From positions 279,109-343,108 of the forward strand of contig NZ_JAGXBY010000004.1 in the NCBI RefSeq assembly GCF_018310345.1: a DNA stretch of 64,000 bases, read 5' to 3'. The position numbers were made by a program, and so were the translations under genes. Origin of the DNA: Ornithinibacillus massiliensis. Lineage in GTDB: Bacteria > Bacillota > Bacilli > Bacillales > Amphibacillaceae. This document shows positions 1 to 10,084 of the stretch, piece after piece; position 1 is the stretch's first letter; every line of letters begins with the position of its first letter. The notes under the pieces are model-generated. The model made no database searches. It saw only the letters and a program-made list of their open reading frames with translations, and was not told the DNA's origin.

Positions 1-1207
1 CGGTCACTTCACCAAGTACACGAATAGCAAGTCCTGGTCCTGGGAATGGTTGACGCCATACGATTCGATCTGGTAAGCCTAATTGTGAGCCTAATTCACG
101 AACTTCGTCTTTAAATAATGTGTTTAAAGGCTCAATTAATTCAAATTGCATATCTTCAGGAAGTCCACCTACATTATGATGGGACTTAATAGTTTGTGCT
201 GTTTCTGTTCCACTTTCAATAATATCGGTATAAAGTGTTCCTTGTGCTAGGAAATCCATATCCTTTAGCTTCGCCGCTTCATCATCGAAAACATAAATAA
301 ATTCGTTCCCAATAATTTTACGTTTTTTCTCTGGATCATCGACACCTTTTAGCTTAGATAGGAAACGCTCTGAAGCATCCACTTTGATCACATTCATATC
401 AAAATCATCAGCGAAAACCTTCATCACGTCATCTGCTTCATTCTTACGTAACAAACCATGGTCTACAAAAATACACGTTAATTGATCGCCAATTGCTTTA
501 TGAATTAAAGCTGCTACTACAGAAGAGTCGACACCACCACTTAGGGCACAAAGGACATTTCGATTACCAACTTTTTCTCTAATTGCCTTTACTTCTTGTT
601 CAATAAAGTTCTCAATTGTCCAGTCACCACTTGCTCCACAAACATCGAATACGAAATTACGTAATAATTGATTTCCATACTCAGAGTGGCGTACTTCCGG
701 GTGGAATTGAACACCGTACATCTTCTTCTCTTTCATGCTGAATGCGGCAATTGGAGTGGACGGATTTGTTGCATCTACGGTGAAAGTTGACGGTGCTTCA
801 ACAACTTTGTCTCCGTGGCTCATCCAGACTGTTTGTGCTTCTGGTGTTTCACTAAATAATACTGGATTATTTTGCAAGGAAATGGTTGCTTTTCCATATT
901 CACGATTTTTGGATTTATCTACTTTTCCACCATAGTGTAATGCCATTAGCTGCATACCATAGCATATTCCAAGTACCGGTATGTCTAGCTCAAATATTCT
1001 TTCGTCTGGTCGAAAGCTATTCTCGTCATACACACTATGTGGTCCACCAGAAAGGATGATGCCTTTTGGGTTTATCTTTTTAATTTCTTCTATTGATATT
1101 TTGTGTGAATGTAGTTCACTATAGACACCAAATTCACGGATTCTTCGTGTAATTAATTGATTGTACTGGCTACCAAAGTCTAAAACTAGAATCATTTCGT
1201 TATCCAT
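1..1207 (-). CDS. guaA: GMP synthase (glutamine-hydrolysing), 3' part missing
   Basis: Converts XMP to GMP with ATP and glutamine, the last step of guanine nucleotide synthesis. About 402 N-terminal codons are present and the C-terminus lies beyond the left edge. The start is the ATG at 1205-1207, preceded by GGAGAATAAC. Reading from the start, the class I amidotransferase domain comes first ([10 protein letters not shown], then the Cys-containing GVCYGMQL), followed by the ATP-pyrophosphatase P-loop SGGVDSS. The gene sits downstream of yebA, as in B. subtilis, but has its own promoter and a guanine riboswitch. Identity is very secure. Confidence 0.97.
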   Translation of the reverse strand, partial: MDNEMILVLDFGSQYNQLITRRIREFGVYSELHSHKISIEEIKKINPKGIILSGGPHSVYDENSFRPDERIFELDIPVLGICYGMQLMALHYGGKVDKSKNREYGKATISLQNNPVLFSETPEAQTVWMSHGDKVVEAPSTFTVDATNPSTPIAAFSMKEKKMYGVQFHPEVRHSEYGNQLLRNFVFDVCGASGDWTIENFIEQEVKAIREKVGNRNVLCALSGGVDSSVVAALIHKAIGDQLTCIFVDHGLLRKNEADDVMKVFADDFDMNVIKVDASERFLSKLKGVDDPEKKRKIIGNEFIYVFDDEAAKLKDMDFLAQGTLYTDIIESGTETAQTIKSHHNVGGLPEDMQFELIEPLNTLFKDEVRELGSQLGLPDRIVWRQPFPGPGLAIRVLGEVT

Positions 1208-1298
1208 TGTTATTCTCCTTATATTGTAATATGTTAACCGCAATCCAAATGCAGCATGTAATATAGACTTCACTATATCCTTACTGCTAAAGATAATA

Positions 1299-1476
1299 AA
1301 AAAAGTCTGGATTTCCGCCTTTCTATATCATACTCCTAGCATAGGAAGTACATAAATATAGAAAAAGGCAGAAATCCAGACTTGGGTAATATCTAGAATT
1401 CCGCCTTCATAGTCAGGGTATTATCGGTACCCCGGTAGAAACTTTCGAACCATATTATCGAGGATATATGAAAGCA
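1299..1476 (-). promoter_or_regulatory. Guanine-class purine riboswitch with intrinsic terminator
   Basis: Read on the minus strand, about 1474 to 1404 matches the purine aptamer: P1 strand CTTTCATA, the joining motif ATATGG, the conserved AGTTTCTACC, and the closing GACTATG that pairs back to P1. The specificity base in GACTATG is C, which indicates guanine; adenine riboswitches have U there. Downstream, 1383-1300 is a long, nearly perfect hairpin (AAGTCTGGATTTC arm) followed by a T run. The strand between them (AAGGCGGAATTCTAGA) can pair with the terminator's 5' arm as an antiterminator. This predicts guanine-dependent termination before guaA. Confidence 0.93.
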
Positions 1477-1496
1477 TGTGTTTATAAGTTAAACTT

Positions 1497-1526
1497 ATTT
1501 TACTAGTGATAGGAAACTCTAGTCAA
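1497..1526 (-). promoter_or_regulatory. Probable sigma-A promoter of guaA leader
   Basis: On the minus strand, TTGACT (1526-1521) and TAAAAT (1502-1497) are separated by 18 bp and lie just upstream of the riboswitch. The promoter overlaps the end of yebA. Confidence 0.6.
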
Positions 1527-3718
1527 CCCAATATACGTTTAATTAAATTTTTCCATAAATCCGACATTTCATCTTCTACATTGTGATTGGTACTATTTTG
1601 ATAGATTAGCTTCTCATAGTTTGCTGTTAGCTTAGCCATTTCATTTGTACCATACCAATTATCTATTCGGACAGCAAATTCTCTCAGTGTTTGATCTGGT
1701 TCTTTCTGGAACCCTTTCTTACTCAATAATTTCAATACGAAATGGAAGGCTTCTTGATATGTCGCTTCATCCTTTCGTTTGGTCATTTTTCGCTCTAATA
1801 AATAGGTTCTTATTTGATTTCTCTTCCAGTATACTAATCCGATTCCAATAAGGAGAATCACTGCTAGAATAATCCCATGAACTATTGTAAATCCAATCTT
1901 TTGATCATCTGCTTTAGCAGCTGGGCTAAATGCCTCATCAGCCTCTTGTTCTGGCACTTCTAACTCTTGTTCTGGTGTTTGTGGTTCTGCTTCAGGTGCT
2001 TCTAGTACATCATCTTGTGTGGATGTATCAACAGCATAACTATTTGGTGCATTGAAGCCCTGTGTTGGCTCAAATGGTACCCATCCAATTCCTTCAAAAT
2101 ATACTTCTACCCATGAATGGGCATTGGCATTGGTTACTTGATATAGATTATTACCTTCCTCATCAACATTGTCGCCTATTTTTTCACCACTAGTAAATCC
2201 TTTTACCCACCTAGCTGGAATGTCTAGTGTACGAAGCATAACAACCATGGAAGTAGAGAAATTATCACAATATCCTACCTTTGTTTCAAACAAAAATTGA
2301 TCTACATAATCTTGATCTTCCTCAGGAACAGCAACATCACTAATTTGGTAAACAAATCCATTAGCACCAAAATATCGTTCAATTGCACGGACTTTGTCAT
2401 ACTGATTATCGTGATTCGCTGTAATTTCTTCTGCTAGTACTTGGACCCTATTTGGCAAAGTGGATGGTAGACGAGTGTATTTCTCTAGTAAATCTTCATC
2501 TGCCGGTGTACCACTCTCCCTCATCTGATCGATAGGGTATGATGGCTTGTCATATATAATCTTATAATCAGACAGAACTACAGTACTATCATTTATTTCT
2601 GTTCTAATTTCACCTGTAGCATCATTTAGCTTCAAGGACACATTCTCATCAGAAGGTGTTACTTGATTAATTCCATACGGATAAAGTAGTTTCGAAATAT
2701 ACGCTCGTTCATCAAAATCTAGCCTCAACTGTCTTTCTTCTGTCACGACGTCTGAGGTGAAGGTTTCAAAGTTAATCATTCCATCCTCTTGTTCCTCAAA
2801 TTCCTTCCGCTTTGAATTAAGCCAACCCTTCCCTGTATAAAGATCCTTGGATTCTACACGGAAATAATTGTCCTCCTTCATATAAGCTTTAAAGACTGGT
2901 GTATAATCTTGGACAAAGGATCCGCCAAGACTATCATCATTTTCACCATAACCAACCTTCTGAATTATTCCAACCCCACCAATCCCATTACCATTTACGA
3001 CACCTTCTATAAACGGAACTGGATCAGCCCATTGTGGGTCAAGCTTTGGCGCTGCATAACCAACTACGGAAGATAATAATATAATGACTATTAATGGGAG
3101 AATCCAAAGTGGTCTCGTACCTAATCGATAGCTTTGTATATTCTCTTTTTGGATTTCCTTTAGAACATTCGCTAATCCTAAAGCTAAAAATGCAATAATG
3201 AATGTGCGTAAAATTGCCCAATCTGCGTTATATACAGTAAACGTATCTAACAGTGTGATATAAACAAACGTTAGAACACTGAATACCATAACCCGCTTTA
3301 CTTGAACAAACCAATAGAAAATCAGATAGCTCATTAACCATATGATGAGTAAAAATAATAAGGTACGGAACATATTAGATAAATCAAACCATTGTCGCGA
3401 TAGTAGAACTTGGATATTATAGGCAATCTCTGAATAGAATTCCTTGAACCAGGTCATACTCCAAAAACTATTGGCAGAATACAATCCATTCAAAATAAAA
3501 ACAATCCCAAATCCTTTTAAAATAAAGGATAGCCACCATTTAATTTGAATAAGGCTGATAAAGAAACAAAAAAACGTATAGATAATAAAGATGCCGATGA
3601 ACGTCGTATCCGTTACTTGATCTACTGGATAAAGCCACTCTAGAAATAACAATAAACCAGCCAGATAAAGAATAGAGGTGTAAACAAAAGGTATATTCGT
3701 TCTATTTAGTTTCCTCAT
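1523..3718 (-). CDS. yebA: Membrane-anchored transglutaminase-like protein (YebA)
   Basis: A 731-residue membrane protein. The N-terminal ~230 residues hold six or seven hydrophobic helices, then comes an extracytoplasmic region with a transglutaminase-like core. Its Cys is near residue 483 (VGYCDNFSTS) and its His near 534 (NAHSWVEVYF), followed by GWVPFEPT, where Glu stands at the usual Asp position. A Pro/Glu-rich linker, one TM helix (~610-633) and a cytoplasmic tail follow. The start overlaps the yeaD stop by 4 bases, so the two are translationally coupled. The MoxR ATPase/DUF58/transglutaminase trio is a widespread set of unknown substrate; cell envelope work is inferred. Confidence 0.9.
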   Translation of the reverse strand: MRKLNRTNIPFVYTSILYLAGLLLFLEWLYPVDQVTDTTFIGIFIIYTFFCFFISLIQIKWWLSFILKGFGIVFILNGLYSANSFWSMTWFKEFYSEIAYNIQVLLSRQWFDLSNMFRTLLFLLIIWLMSYLIFYWFVQVKRVMVFSVLTFVYITLLDTFTVYNADWAILRTFIIAFLALGLANVLKEIQKENIQSYRLGTRPLWILPLIVIILLSSVVGYAAPKLDPQWADPVPFIEGVVNGNGIGGVGIIQKVGYGENDDSLGGSFVQDYTPVFKAYMKEDNYFRVESKDLYTGKGWLNSKRKEFEEQEDGMINFETFTSDVVTEERQLRLDFDERAYISKLLYPYGINQVTPSDENVSLKLNDATGEIRTEINDSTVVLSDYKIIYDKPSYPIDQMRESGTPADEDLLEKYTRLPSTLPNRVQVLAEEITANHDNQYDKVRAIERYFGANGFVYQISDVAVPEEDQDYVDQFLFETKVGYCDNFSTSMVVMLRTLDIPARWVKGFTSGEKIGDNVDEEGNNLYQVTNANAHSWVEVYFEGIGWVPFEPTQGFNAPNSYAVDTSTQDDVLEAPEAEPQTPEQELEVPEQEADEAFSPAAKADDQKIGFTIVHGIILAVILLIGIGLVYWKRNQIRTYLLERKMTKRKDEATYQEAFHFVLKLLSKKGFQKEPDQTLREFAVRIDNWYGTNEMAKLTANYEKLIYQNSTNHNVEDEMSDLWKNLIKRILG

Positions 3719-4983
3719 AATGCATTCACCTCGATTGGATCCATAACCAAATCTTTCTCGGTTAACAGACTAATGCCAACCCCTTCATTACGAAGCTCTT
3801 GGATAACACGATGTTCCTCCATGGAAATACGGCCCTCGGACTGAATATATAGAATCATAAGCTTCTTCTCTCTTAGCCCCATATGTTGAAGGGTATCTCT
3901 TACCATGTGATCCAGATGCGTTGTAACTAATATGACAAAGTAGCTATTCGTTATTTTTTGCATTTCTTCTTTTAGCTTCCTAGCAAATGGATAGTTCAAA
4001 CGTGGCTGTACTTGTGTTAAGTGCTTTCTGATTCCTTCCATTTTCGCAGGGTCATTTTTAACAGGGAAAAATACCGTATCCTCCCCAATCGATAGAAACC
4101 CAACTTGAGAGGCTTGTCTTCTTATCGTTTCCATTAAAGACATACTCGCCTCAATAGTGGCTTCATAAGCAAGTAAATTCATGCCATGATAGTAGCAATT
4201 ATCTAAAATAATTAGCGTATCTGTACTTTTTTCCTGTTCAAATTCCTTGGTCATGACATCATTTTTCCTAGCTGTTTGTTTCCAATCGATCCAGGAAAAT
4301 TTATCACCTGGCGTATATTCACGAACGCCAGTTGCAACGTTTGTATTTTTTAGATTTAAGGAAAAGGATGAAATCGAGCCTTGCTCATAGCTGTTTATCT
4401 TTTCAACTAAATGAATATTCCTTGTAACGGGATATACGATTAACTCATTCGTTACGGGATAAACATACTCCTTTTTAATTAATCCAAATATGTCACCTGT
4501 CTTAACACGAACAGCAGGAAGAACGTGAACCCCTCTAGGTAGCTGATCGAGATCATAGGTAATAATAAATTCACGCTTAAACCAAGGGAAAATAATCTTT
4601 TTCATTTGACGGTTTTGATACAATTTATTCGGTTGGTCCATATATTGGTATTTAGCATGCCGAATATCCATTCGATTTAACGACTCAGGAAACACTTCCT
4701 CAACGATGACATAGTAAATGGGAAAGGGGATTTTACGTTTTATTTGGATAGAAGCCGTAATGCGGTCCCCTGTGGCAACAACATGCTTAAACATATTCCT
4801 CTCCACACTCCAACGGGAAATCGGATAAAACAGTAAACCCACTAAATAAAGGAAGATTGGTAGAAAGCTATAAAATAGGAACCAACTCGTAAATCCCCCT
4901 TGAAACATCGCATAAGCAAAAAGTATGACAAATAGGAATAAGATAAATAGACCATTACGTACTAAACGAAAAGCTGGTTTCAT
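3715..4983 (-). CDS. yeaD: DUF58 membrane protein (YeaD)
   Basis: A 422-residue protein with two N-terminal membrane helices (about residues 10-55). The DUF58 signature REYTPGDKFSWIDWKQTARK lies near residue 220, followed by a von Willebrand A-like fold (DTLIILDNCYYHG). The family partners MoxR AAA ATPases, and the gene starts 3 bases after yeaC ends and overlaps yebA. Its biochemical role is not known, but assembly of an envelope complex with YeaC and YebA is likely. The B. subtilis order yeaC-yeaD-yebA-guaA is preserved. Confidence 0.9.
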   Translation of the reverse strand: MKPAFRLVRNGLFILFLFVILFAYAMFQGGFTSWFLFYSFLPIFLYLVGLLFYPISRWSVERNMFKHVVATGDRITASIQIKRKIPFPIYYVIVEEVFPESLNRMDIRHAKYQYMDQPNKLYQNRQMKKIIFPWFKREFIITYDLDQLPRGVHVLPAVRVKTGDIFGLIKKEYVYPVTNELIVYPVTRNIHLVEKINSYEQGSISSFSLNLKNTNVATGVREYTPGDKFSWIDWKQTARKNDVMTKEFEQEKSTDTLIILDNCYYHGMNLLAYEATIEASMSLMETIRRQASQVGFLSIGEDTVFFPVKNDPAKMEGIRKHLTQVQPRLNYPFARKLKEEMQKITNSYFVILVTTHLDHMVRDTLQHMGLREKKLMILYIQSEGRISMEEHRVIQELRNEGVGISLLTEKDLVMDPIEVNAL

Positions 4984-4986
4984 TAC

Positions 4987-5943
4987 CTAAAATTCCTTTC
5001 GAATTGGTACAAATGTTTGTTTGACTACCTGCTCCACTATTTGTCTTGCTGTTTTCCCGTCATATTTCGCTTCAGAAGTTAAGATAATCCGGTGTGTCAG
5101 TACATATGGAGCTAAATACTTCACATCATCAGGAAGAACAAAATCCCTACCATTGATATATGCGTAAGCTTTCGCTGCCCTCATCAAGGCAATTGACCCA
5201 CGTGGACTAACTCCTAGAAAAATATCATCATGGTTTCTCGTCTCACGGACAAGATTAACAATATATTGTTGAACATTTTTCTCTATATAAACCTGGCGAA
5301 CTTCTTCTTGGATTAAAACTAATTCTTCTTTTGACATGACAGGTGAAATTGTTTCAATGGGGTGCTCTTTGGATATTCTTTCTAGCATTTCCAATTCGTT
5401 CTCTAAAGATGGATATCCCATCGTTAGTTTCAAAATAAAACGATCTAATTGAGCTTCTGGTAGTGGATATGTTCCTTCATATTCTATCGGGTTCTGTGTT
5501 GCCATTACGAAAAAAGGCTTTTGCAGCGGAATTGTTTTTCCATCAACCGTAACGCTTTTTTCTTCCATGCCTTCTAAAAGTGCAGACTGTGTCTTCGGTG
5601 ATGTACGATTGATTTCATCCGCTAATACAATATTGCCTAAAATAGGTCCACCACGAAACTCAAATTCCATTTCTTTTGGATTATAGATTGAAACACCGGT
5701 TACATCAGAAGGTAATAAATCTGGGGTAAATTGTATTCTTTTAAAATCACAATCTAGTGATTTAGCTAATGTACGAACTAACATTGTTTTTCCAACACCA
5801 GGCACATCTTCAAGTAGAACATGGCCCTCAGCAAGTAAAGCTACCAAACTTAAAACAGCTACGTCTTCTTTTCCAATCATTACTTTATTAATATTTTCGA
5901 TGACTTTTCCTACTTTTTCGTTATACACAATCGTCTCCTGCAT
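4987..5943 (-). CDS. yeaC: MoxR-family AAA+ ATPase (YeaC)
   Basis: A 318-residue AAA+ ATPase. It has Walker A DVPGVGKT (~residues 46-53), Walker B VLADEINR (~108), sensor-type ATQNP, and the family motif LPEAQLDRF. MoxR ATPases act as chaperones for partner proteins of the DUF58/VWA type, consistent with yeaD immediately downstream. The start ATG follows GAGGGG at a 9-base spacing. First gene of the yeaC-yeaD-yebA operon. Confidence 0.92.
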   Translation of the reverse strand: MQETIVYNEKVGKVIENINKVMIGKEDVAVLSLVALLAEGHVLLEDVPGVGKTMLVRTLAKSLDCDFKRIQFTPDLLPSDVTGVSIYNPKEMEFEFRGGPILGNIVLADEINRTSPKTQSALLEGMEEKSVTVDGKTIPLQKPFFVMATQNPIEYEGTYPLPEAQLDRFILKLTMGYPSLENELEMLERISKEHPIETISPVMSKEELVLIQEEVRQVYIEKNVQQYIVNLVRETRNHDDIFLGVSPRGSIALMRAAKAYAYINGRDFVLPDDVKYLAPYVLTHRIILTSEAKYDGKTARQIVEQVVKQTFVPIRKEF

Positions 5944-5981
5944 CCACTAACGCCCCTCTGCATAAATTACTTTTCCTTTTA

Positions 5982-6010
5982 ACTATACTAAAAATCAAGT
6001 ACTTAGTAAA
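5982..6010 (-). promoter_or_regulatory. Candidate promoter of yeaC operon
   Basis: On the minus strand, TTTACT (6010-6005) and TATAGT (5987-5982) are separated by 17 bp, about 40 bases before yeaC. It fits a sigma-A promoter, but the region is AT-rich, so the call is moderate. Confidence 0.45.
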
Positions 6011-6167
6011 AGGATACTTAAAATACATTATTTTCAAAAAATATGATTTGTAAACTATTAATATTTAGTTAAGACCTTATGTTTACAATAAGTTACTATA
6101 CCTATATACACGTGTAAAACTTGTATCAAACCTGGATTTTGGGAAGTAATCATAATGAAATAAAAAA

Positions 6168-6413
6168 GGACAAGGTTTAGACATAAGGAATAAAGCAAAG
6201 TAAAAACTAAACTGTTCTAATTAGTGTACCAGCCCTGCTCCGGATATATACTTTGCTTTCTGCGGAGGGCTGGTGAGCCTCCTTAGATTTATCGATCCTG
6301 TGGCGGCTCGCCGATGCCTTTCCTCCCGCTGGAGTCTCCATATATTTAAGGAGCTAGTATGAGCTTTGTTCTGTTTTTATTAGCTTAACCTCATTTATGC
6401 CCTTGCCTTGTCC
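6168..6413. repeat. Nested palindromic intergenic repeat, copy A
   Basis: The inner unit at 6237-6355 is bounded by GCTCCGGATATATA and ATATATTTAAGGAGCT, and the outer flanks carry GGACAAGG (6168) and CCTTGTCC (6406). The interior is more GC-rich than its surroundings. It shares the termini and palindromic layout of copies B and C in this window, and resembles a repeat I remember as common in Bacillaceae genomes with ends like CTCCGGAAATATAC. It fills the space between yeaC and the amidase, and its right flank abuts the amidase stop. Confidence 0.8.
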
Positions 6414-6419
6414 TATTAT

Positions 6420-7949
6420 TTATATACGTGGTGCTTTGCCTTCTTCGCTTAATTCTTTTAAGAAAGGGTTTTCGGAAATATCAATCCATAGTGATGTTTG
6501 TTCTAGTTGATGTGCTAATTGCAGTAGACGGTGTTCTTCACCCTTTGTTGCCATAACTTGTACTCCTAATGGTAAGCCTTGTTCTGATAAATAAACCGGT
6601 ATTGAAATCGCCGGTTGTCCTGTCAAGTTTGCTAGTTGAGTAAATGGTGTGTAAGTTAAACTTGATAGAAACATCTCATAAATGAGCTCCTGCTGACCCG
6701 ATTTATCTAATGTCATAATTCGCTCTCTAAGTTCAGCTTGCTTTTCCTCGGAGTGTGTAAGTTCTCCAACTTTCGGAGCTGTGTATGCCGTAGCTGGTGT
6801 GATAAAGAAATCATACTCGCTATGAAGCTTTGTCATTTGTTCTGCAGCTACATCCCAGGAAGCAAGACTGGCAGAAAATTCAGCAGCTGTTACAGACTTA
6901 CCAGCAACACTTAATAACCAAGATTCAATTTCCATATCATCAGCAGTAAGCTCCCTACCAAATGCTGCTTCCAACTCTAGGACTAAAGATGCCATCTCTC
7001 CACTATTCATTAAATAGTAATTCCGCATTAACTGTATGCCATCCACTCCATTTTCTTTTTCTTCTACATAATGTCCTTCACTCTCAAGCCATGAAACAAC
7101 CTGTTTTACCGCAATTTTTGCATCCTCTGATACTGGTGTTCCGACAGGCGATTTAGTAGAAAAAGCAATTCGTAATGGCTTTCCAAAAGGCTTATTCATT
7201 TCATCACGGAAGCTACCTGGAAAAAGTGGTGTCTGAAAGGCTGCCTCTGGTTGAACAATCTGAAGAATATCAAGTAATGCTGCACTATCCCTTACTGTTC
7301 TTGATAAAGCAAAATCAATGGACGCCCCTTGCCACTGACGACCTGCACCGGGACCAACCGGAGTACGTCCCCTAGTTGGCTTTAATCCAAATAGACCGGA
7401 AAATGATGCAGGGATACGAATCGATCCTCCACCATCACTAGCACCAGCCATCGGGAGAACTCCAGAGGCAATCGCAGCTGCAGTTCCTCCACTAGATCCT
7501 CCAGGAGAATGCTCTGTATTCCATGGGTTTCTTGATGGGCCGTACAATAACGGTTCGGAAATATTTTTCAGACCAAATTCCGGTGTATTTGTATGTCCTA
7601 AGAATATAAATCCCGATTGCTTGAGCTTATCAACTAGGTTTGAATTTTCTTTTGCAAAATTGGATCGCAATAGCCTAGATCCTGAAGTTATTGGCTCTCC
7701 CTTTAATCTTTGCGATATATTTTTAAGTAAAAACGGAACCCCATGGAACCCCTTGTCCTTAATCATTACATTTTCCACTTCTTGAAGTGCTTTTTCCTTC
7801 CGTTCATGAATAACTGCATTAAGTACCGGATTAACTTTTTCTAACTGCTCATAGCTCAGTTTGACAAGCTCTTTCGCTGTTACTTCCTTTTTACGAACTA
7901 AATCTGCCATTTCTGTTGCATCTAATGTTACATAGGTACGTAAATCCAT
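6420..7949 (-). CDS. Amidase signature family protein
   Basis: A 509-residue amidase. The Ser-cisSer-Lys triad is visible: Lys76 in PFLLKNISQ, Ser152 in the glycine-rich GGSSGGT, and nucleophile Ser176 in DGGGSIRIP. The family hydrolyses amide bonds in diverse substrates. The gene is monocistronic and far from gatC or gatB, and the C-terminal half is unlike GatA, so a tRNA amidotransferase role is unlikely. Substrate unknown; it could act on nitriles, amides or peptides. Confidence 0.88.
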   Translation of the reverse strand: MDLRTYVTLDATEMADLVRKKEVTAKELVKLSYEQLEKVNPVLNAVIHERKEKALQEVENVMIKDKGFHGVPFLLKNISQRLKGEPITSGSRLLRSNFAKENSNLVDKLKQSGFIFLGHTNTPEFGLKNISEPLLYGPSRNPWNTEHSPGGSSGGTAAAIASGVLPMAGASDGGGSIRIPASFSGLFGLKPTRGRTPVGPGAGRQWQGASIDFALSRTVRDSAALLDILQIVQPEAAFQTPLFPGSFRDEMNKPFGKPLRIAFSTKSPVGTPVSEDAKIAVKQVVSWLESEGHYVEEKENGVDGIQLMRNYYLMNSGEMASLVLELEAAFGRELTADDMEIESWLLSVAGKSVTAAEFSASLASWDVAAEQMTKLHSEYDFFITPATAYTAPKVGELTHSEEKQAELRERIMTLDKSGQQELIYEMFLSSLTYTPFTQLANLTGQPAISIPVYLSEQGLPLGVQVMATKGEEHRLLQLAHQLEQTSLWIDISENPFLKELSEEGKAPRI

Positions 7950-8212
7950 TTTTCACACCTCAAATTTCATTATTTCTATCAGTTTATCATCAAAATGAAA
8001 AATATAAAATTTCAAGAGTTCCAAGTAATATCGAGACTACCTATTAACTAAGCTCCTCTTAACTAAAAGTAATAAAATAAAACACCCTTTCATAGTATGT
8101 TACGAATGTAGTGTCCAAAAAGTTATGGATACGTTCTCCACTATTTCTCAAAAACGTTGATTATTCATGTAAAATTACACCTTTCATCAACACTATAAAA
8201 GGAGGAAATCAG

Positions 8213-9991
8213 TTGTTTATAGAGAGACGTAATTTCATTGTATATACTATCGGATTATTGCTTACTGTCCTACTTGTTGGATGTGAAGATGAAAAAGCTA
8301 ACCGTTCTTTCGAAGAAGATAAAGAAGAAAACAATATACCTATAGAGCCAATACCAGGTGGTTCTATAACCGGTGCGATATATTCAGCACCTGCCGGAAT
8401 GTTTAATCCAATTTTTCATGACGATCCCTATGAAGCAAATATCCTGTCATTTACACACGAAAGTTTAGTAAGTCAAAATGAACGTCTGGAATATGTCCCG
8501 CAGCTAGCCAAAAGTTGGGAGTTAAATGACAATCAAACAGAATTAACCCTTCACCTTCAAGAAGGGGTTAAGTGGCATGACGGAGAGGAATTTACAGCAA
8601 GTGATGTTGTATTTACATATCAAGCAATTGCTGATCCAGATTACATAAATGCTGGTGGGATTCGAACCGCCTTTGTTAAGCCTCTACTAGGTTATGATGA
8701 ATATGTTAATGGAGAAACAGATGAGCTTAAGGGGGTTGTTGCTAAAGGTAACTATATAGTAACGTTTAAATTCGCTGACCCGATTATAAATCCACTATAT
8801 TTCGCAAGCTCTCCTATTATTCCTGAACATATTTTTAAAGATATACCAATAGATGATATGCCTAATGCGGAAGCGTCACTACTTCCAGGAAATGTAATCG
8901 GTACTGGACCGTTTCAACTTGCAGATATGGTAGAAGGAGAGGAATATACTTTAAAGCGCCATGATGAATACTGGCAAGGCACACCCTATCTTGAACAAAT
9001 TGTTTGGCGTGTAGTTGCAAAACCAGTAATAGCTTCTCTACTAGAGAATGGAGAGATTGATTTTATCGGTAATCCTGATGGCATTTCTCCAACTGATTAT
9101 GAAACCATAAATAAGTTAGAAAACATAGGTATAATCGAACAACCAGATTTCGGATACGAATTACTAGGTTTCAAGCATCACCACCAAACTGAAGAGGATG
9201 TTGAAAAAGGAGTACTAAATCCGGATAACTGGCAACCTAACAAAAAATTATCTGATCCAAAGGTACGGCAGGCGATTGCCTACGGGATTGACCGTGAAAA
9301 ACTAATTAATGAATTATTAAACGGTCACGGTGAATTACTTAATTCACCAATTGCCAAACAATCTTGGGCGTATGATGAAAGTGTAACGGAATCTTATACT
9401 TTCGATTTGGAGAAAGCAAAGGACATATTACAGAGCTTAGGCTATGTCGATACAAATGATGATGGATTTCGTGAAGATCCCGATGGGAATGCTTGGGTAC
9501 TAAATTTCGATTATCCTACTGGTAATAAAATTCGCGAACAAACAGCACCATTAATTGTCCAAATGCTAGAAGACATCGGAATTAAGGTTGAGCTTCGAAA
9601 ACCTAAGGAAATGTTTACACTTATACAAGAATTAACGAACGATAACAATGATTTAGACTTATATTTATTAGGTTGGAACTTAACTAGTTCAGACCCAGAC
9701 CCATCTAGTTTTTGGGAGACTATGGCTTCATATAATTTTTCACGATGGAATAATCCCGAATCCGATGAATTACTAAATCAAGCACGTAAGACTCCAGAAG
9801 CCTTTTCACAAGATTACCGTGCAAGTATTTATCGCAAGTGGCAAAAACTATACTCTGAAGACTTACCTGCCTTTATTCTTTATGCGCAAAATAGCCTCTG
9901 GGCTTACAACAATAGATTGCAGGGTGTGCAACCAATACCGTTTTCTATGTATAACAATACTCATCTATGGTGGGTTTCAGAAATGAAATAA
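8213..9991 (+). CDS. Peptide-type ABC transporter substrate-binding lipoprotein
   Basis: An SBP_bac_5 family (OppA/DppE-like) solute-binding protein of 592 residues. I place the start at the TTG at 8213 because AAAGGAGG lies 7 bases before it and a lipoprotein signal follows at once: RR, a hydrophobic stretch, then the lipobox LVGC. An upstream in-frame ATG at 8111 would bury that signal. The mature protein carries the usual family features (WHDGEEFTASDVVFTYQ, GTGPFQL). No permease or ATPase gene is adjacent, so it probably feeds a transporter encoded elsewhere. Confidence 0.9.
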   Translation: MFIERRNFIVYTIGLLLTVLLVGCEDEKANRSFEEDKEENNIPIEPIPGGSITGAIYSAPAGMFNPIFHDDPYEANILSFTHESLVSQNERLEYVPQLAKSWELNDNQTELTLHLQEGVKWHDGEEFTASDVVFTYQAIADPDYINAGGIRTAFVKPLLGYDEYVNGETDELKGVVAKGNYIVTFKFADPIINPLYFASSPIIPEHIFKDIPIDDMPNAEASLLPGNVIGTGPFQLADMVEGEEYTLKRHDEYWQGTPYLEQIVWRVVAKPVIASLLENGEIDFIGNPDGISPTDYETINKLENIGIIEQPDFGYELLGFKHHHQTEEDVEKGVLNPDNWQPNKKLSDPKVRQAIAYGIDREKLINELLNGHGELLNSPIAKQSWAYDESVTESYTFDLEKAKDILQSLGYVDTNDDGFREDPDGNAWVLNFDYPTGNKIREQTAPLIVQMLEDIGIKVELRKPKEMFTLIQELTNDNNDLDLYLLGWNLTSSDPDPSSFWETMASYNFSRWNNPESDELLNQARKTPEAFSQDYRASIYRKWQKLYSEDLPAFILYAQNSLWAYNNRLQGVQPIPFSMYNNTHLWWVSEMK

Positions 9992-10021
9992 ATAGTTCTA
10001 AATATCGTTTTATTTTTATGT

Positions 10022-10076
10022 TGCTGGTTAGTATTCTTTCTATTTTCTCGACTTTAAATACTAACCAGCATTTTTT
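10022..10076. terminator. Bidirectional intrinsic terminator
   Basis: A perfect 14-bp stem (TGCTGGTTAGTATT, 10022-10035, with 10057-10070) followed by TTTTTT. It lies between the convergent substrate-binding protein gene and pseI and can serve both. Confidence 0.9.
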
Positions 10077-10084
10077 ATAAGCTT

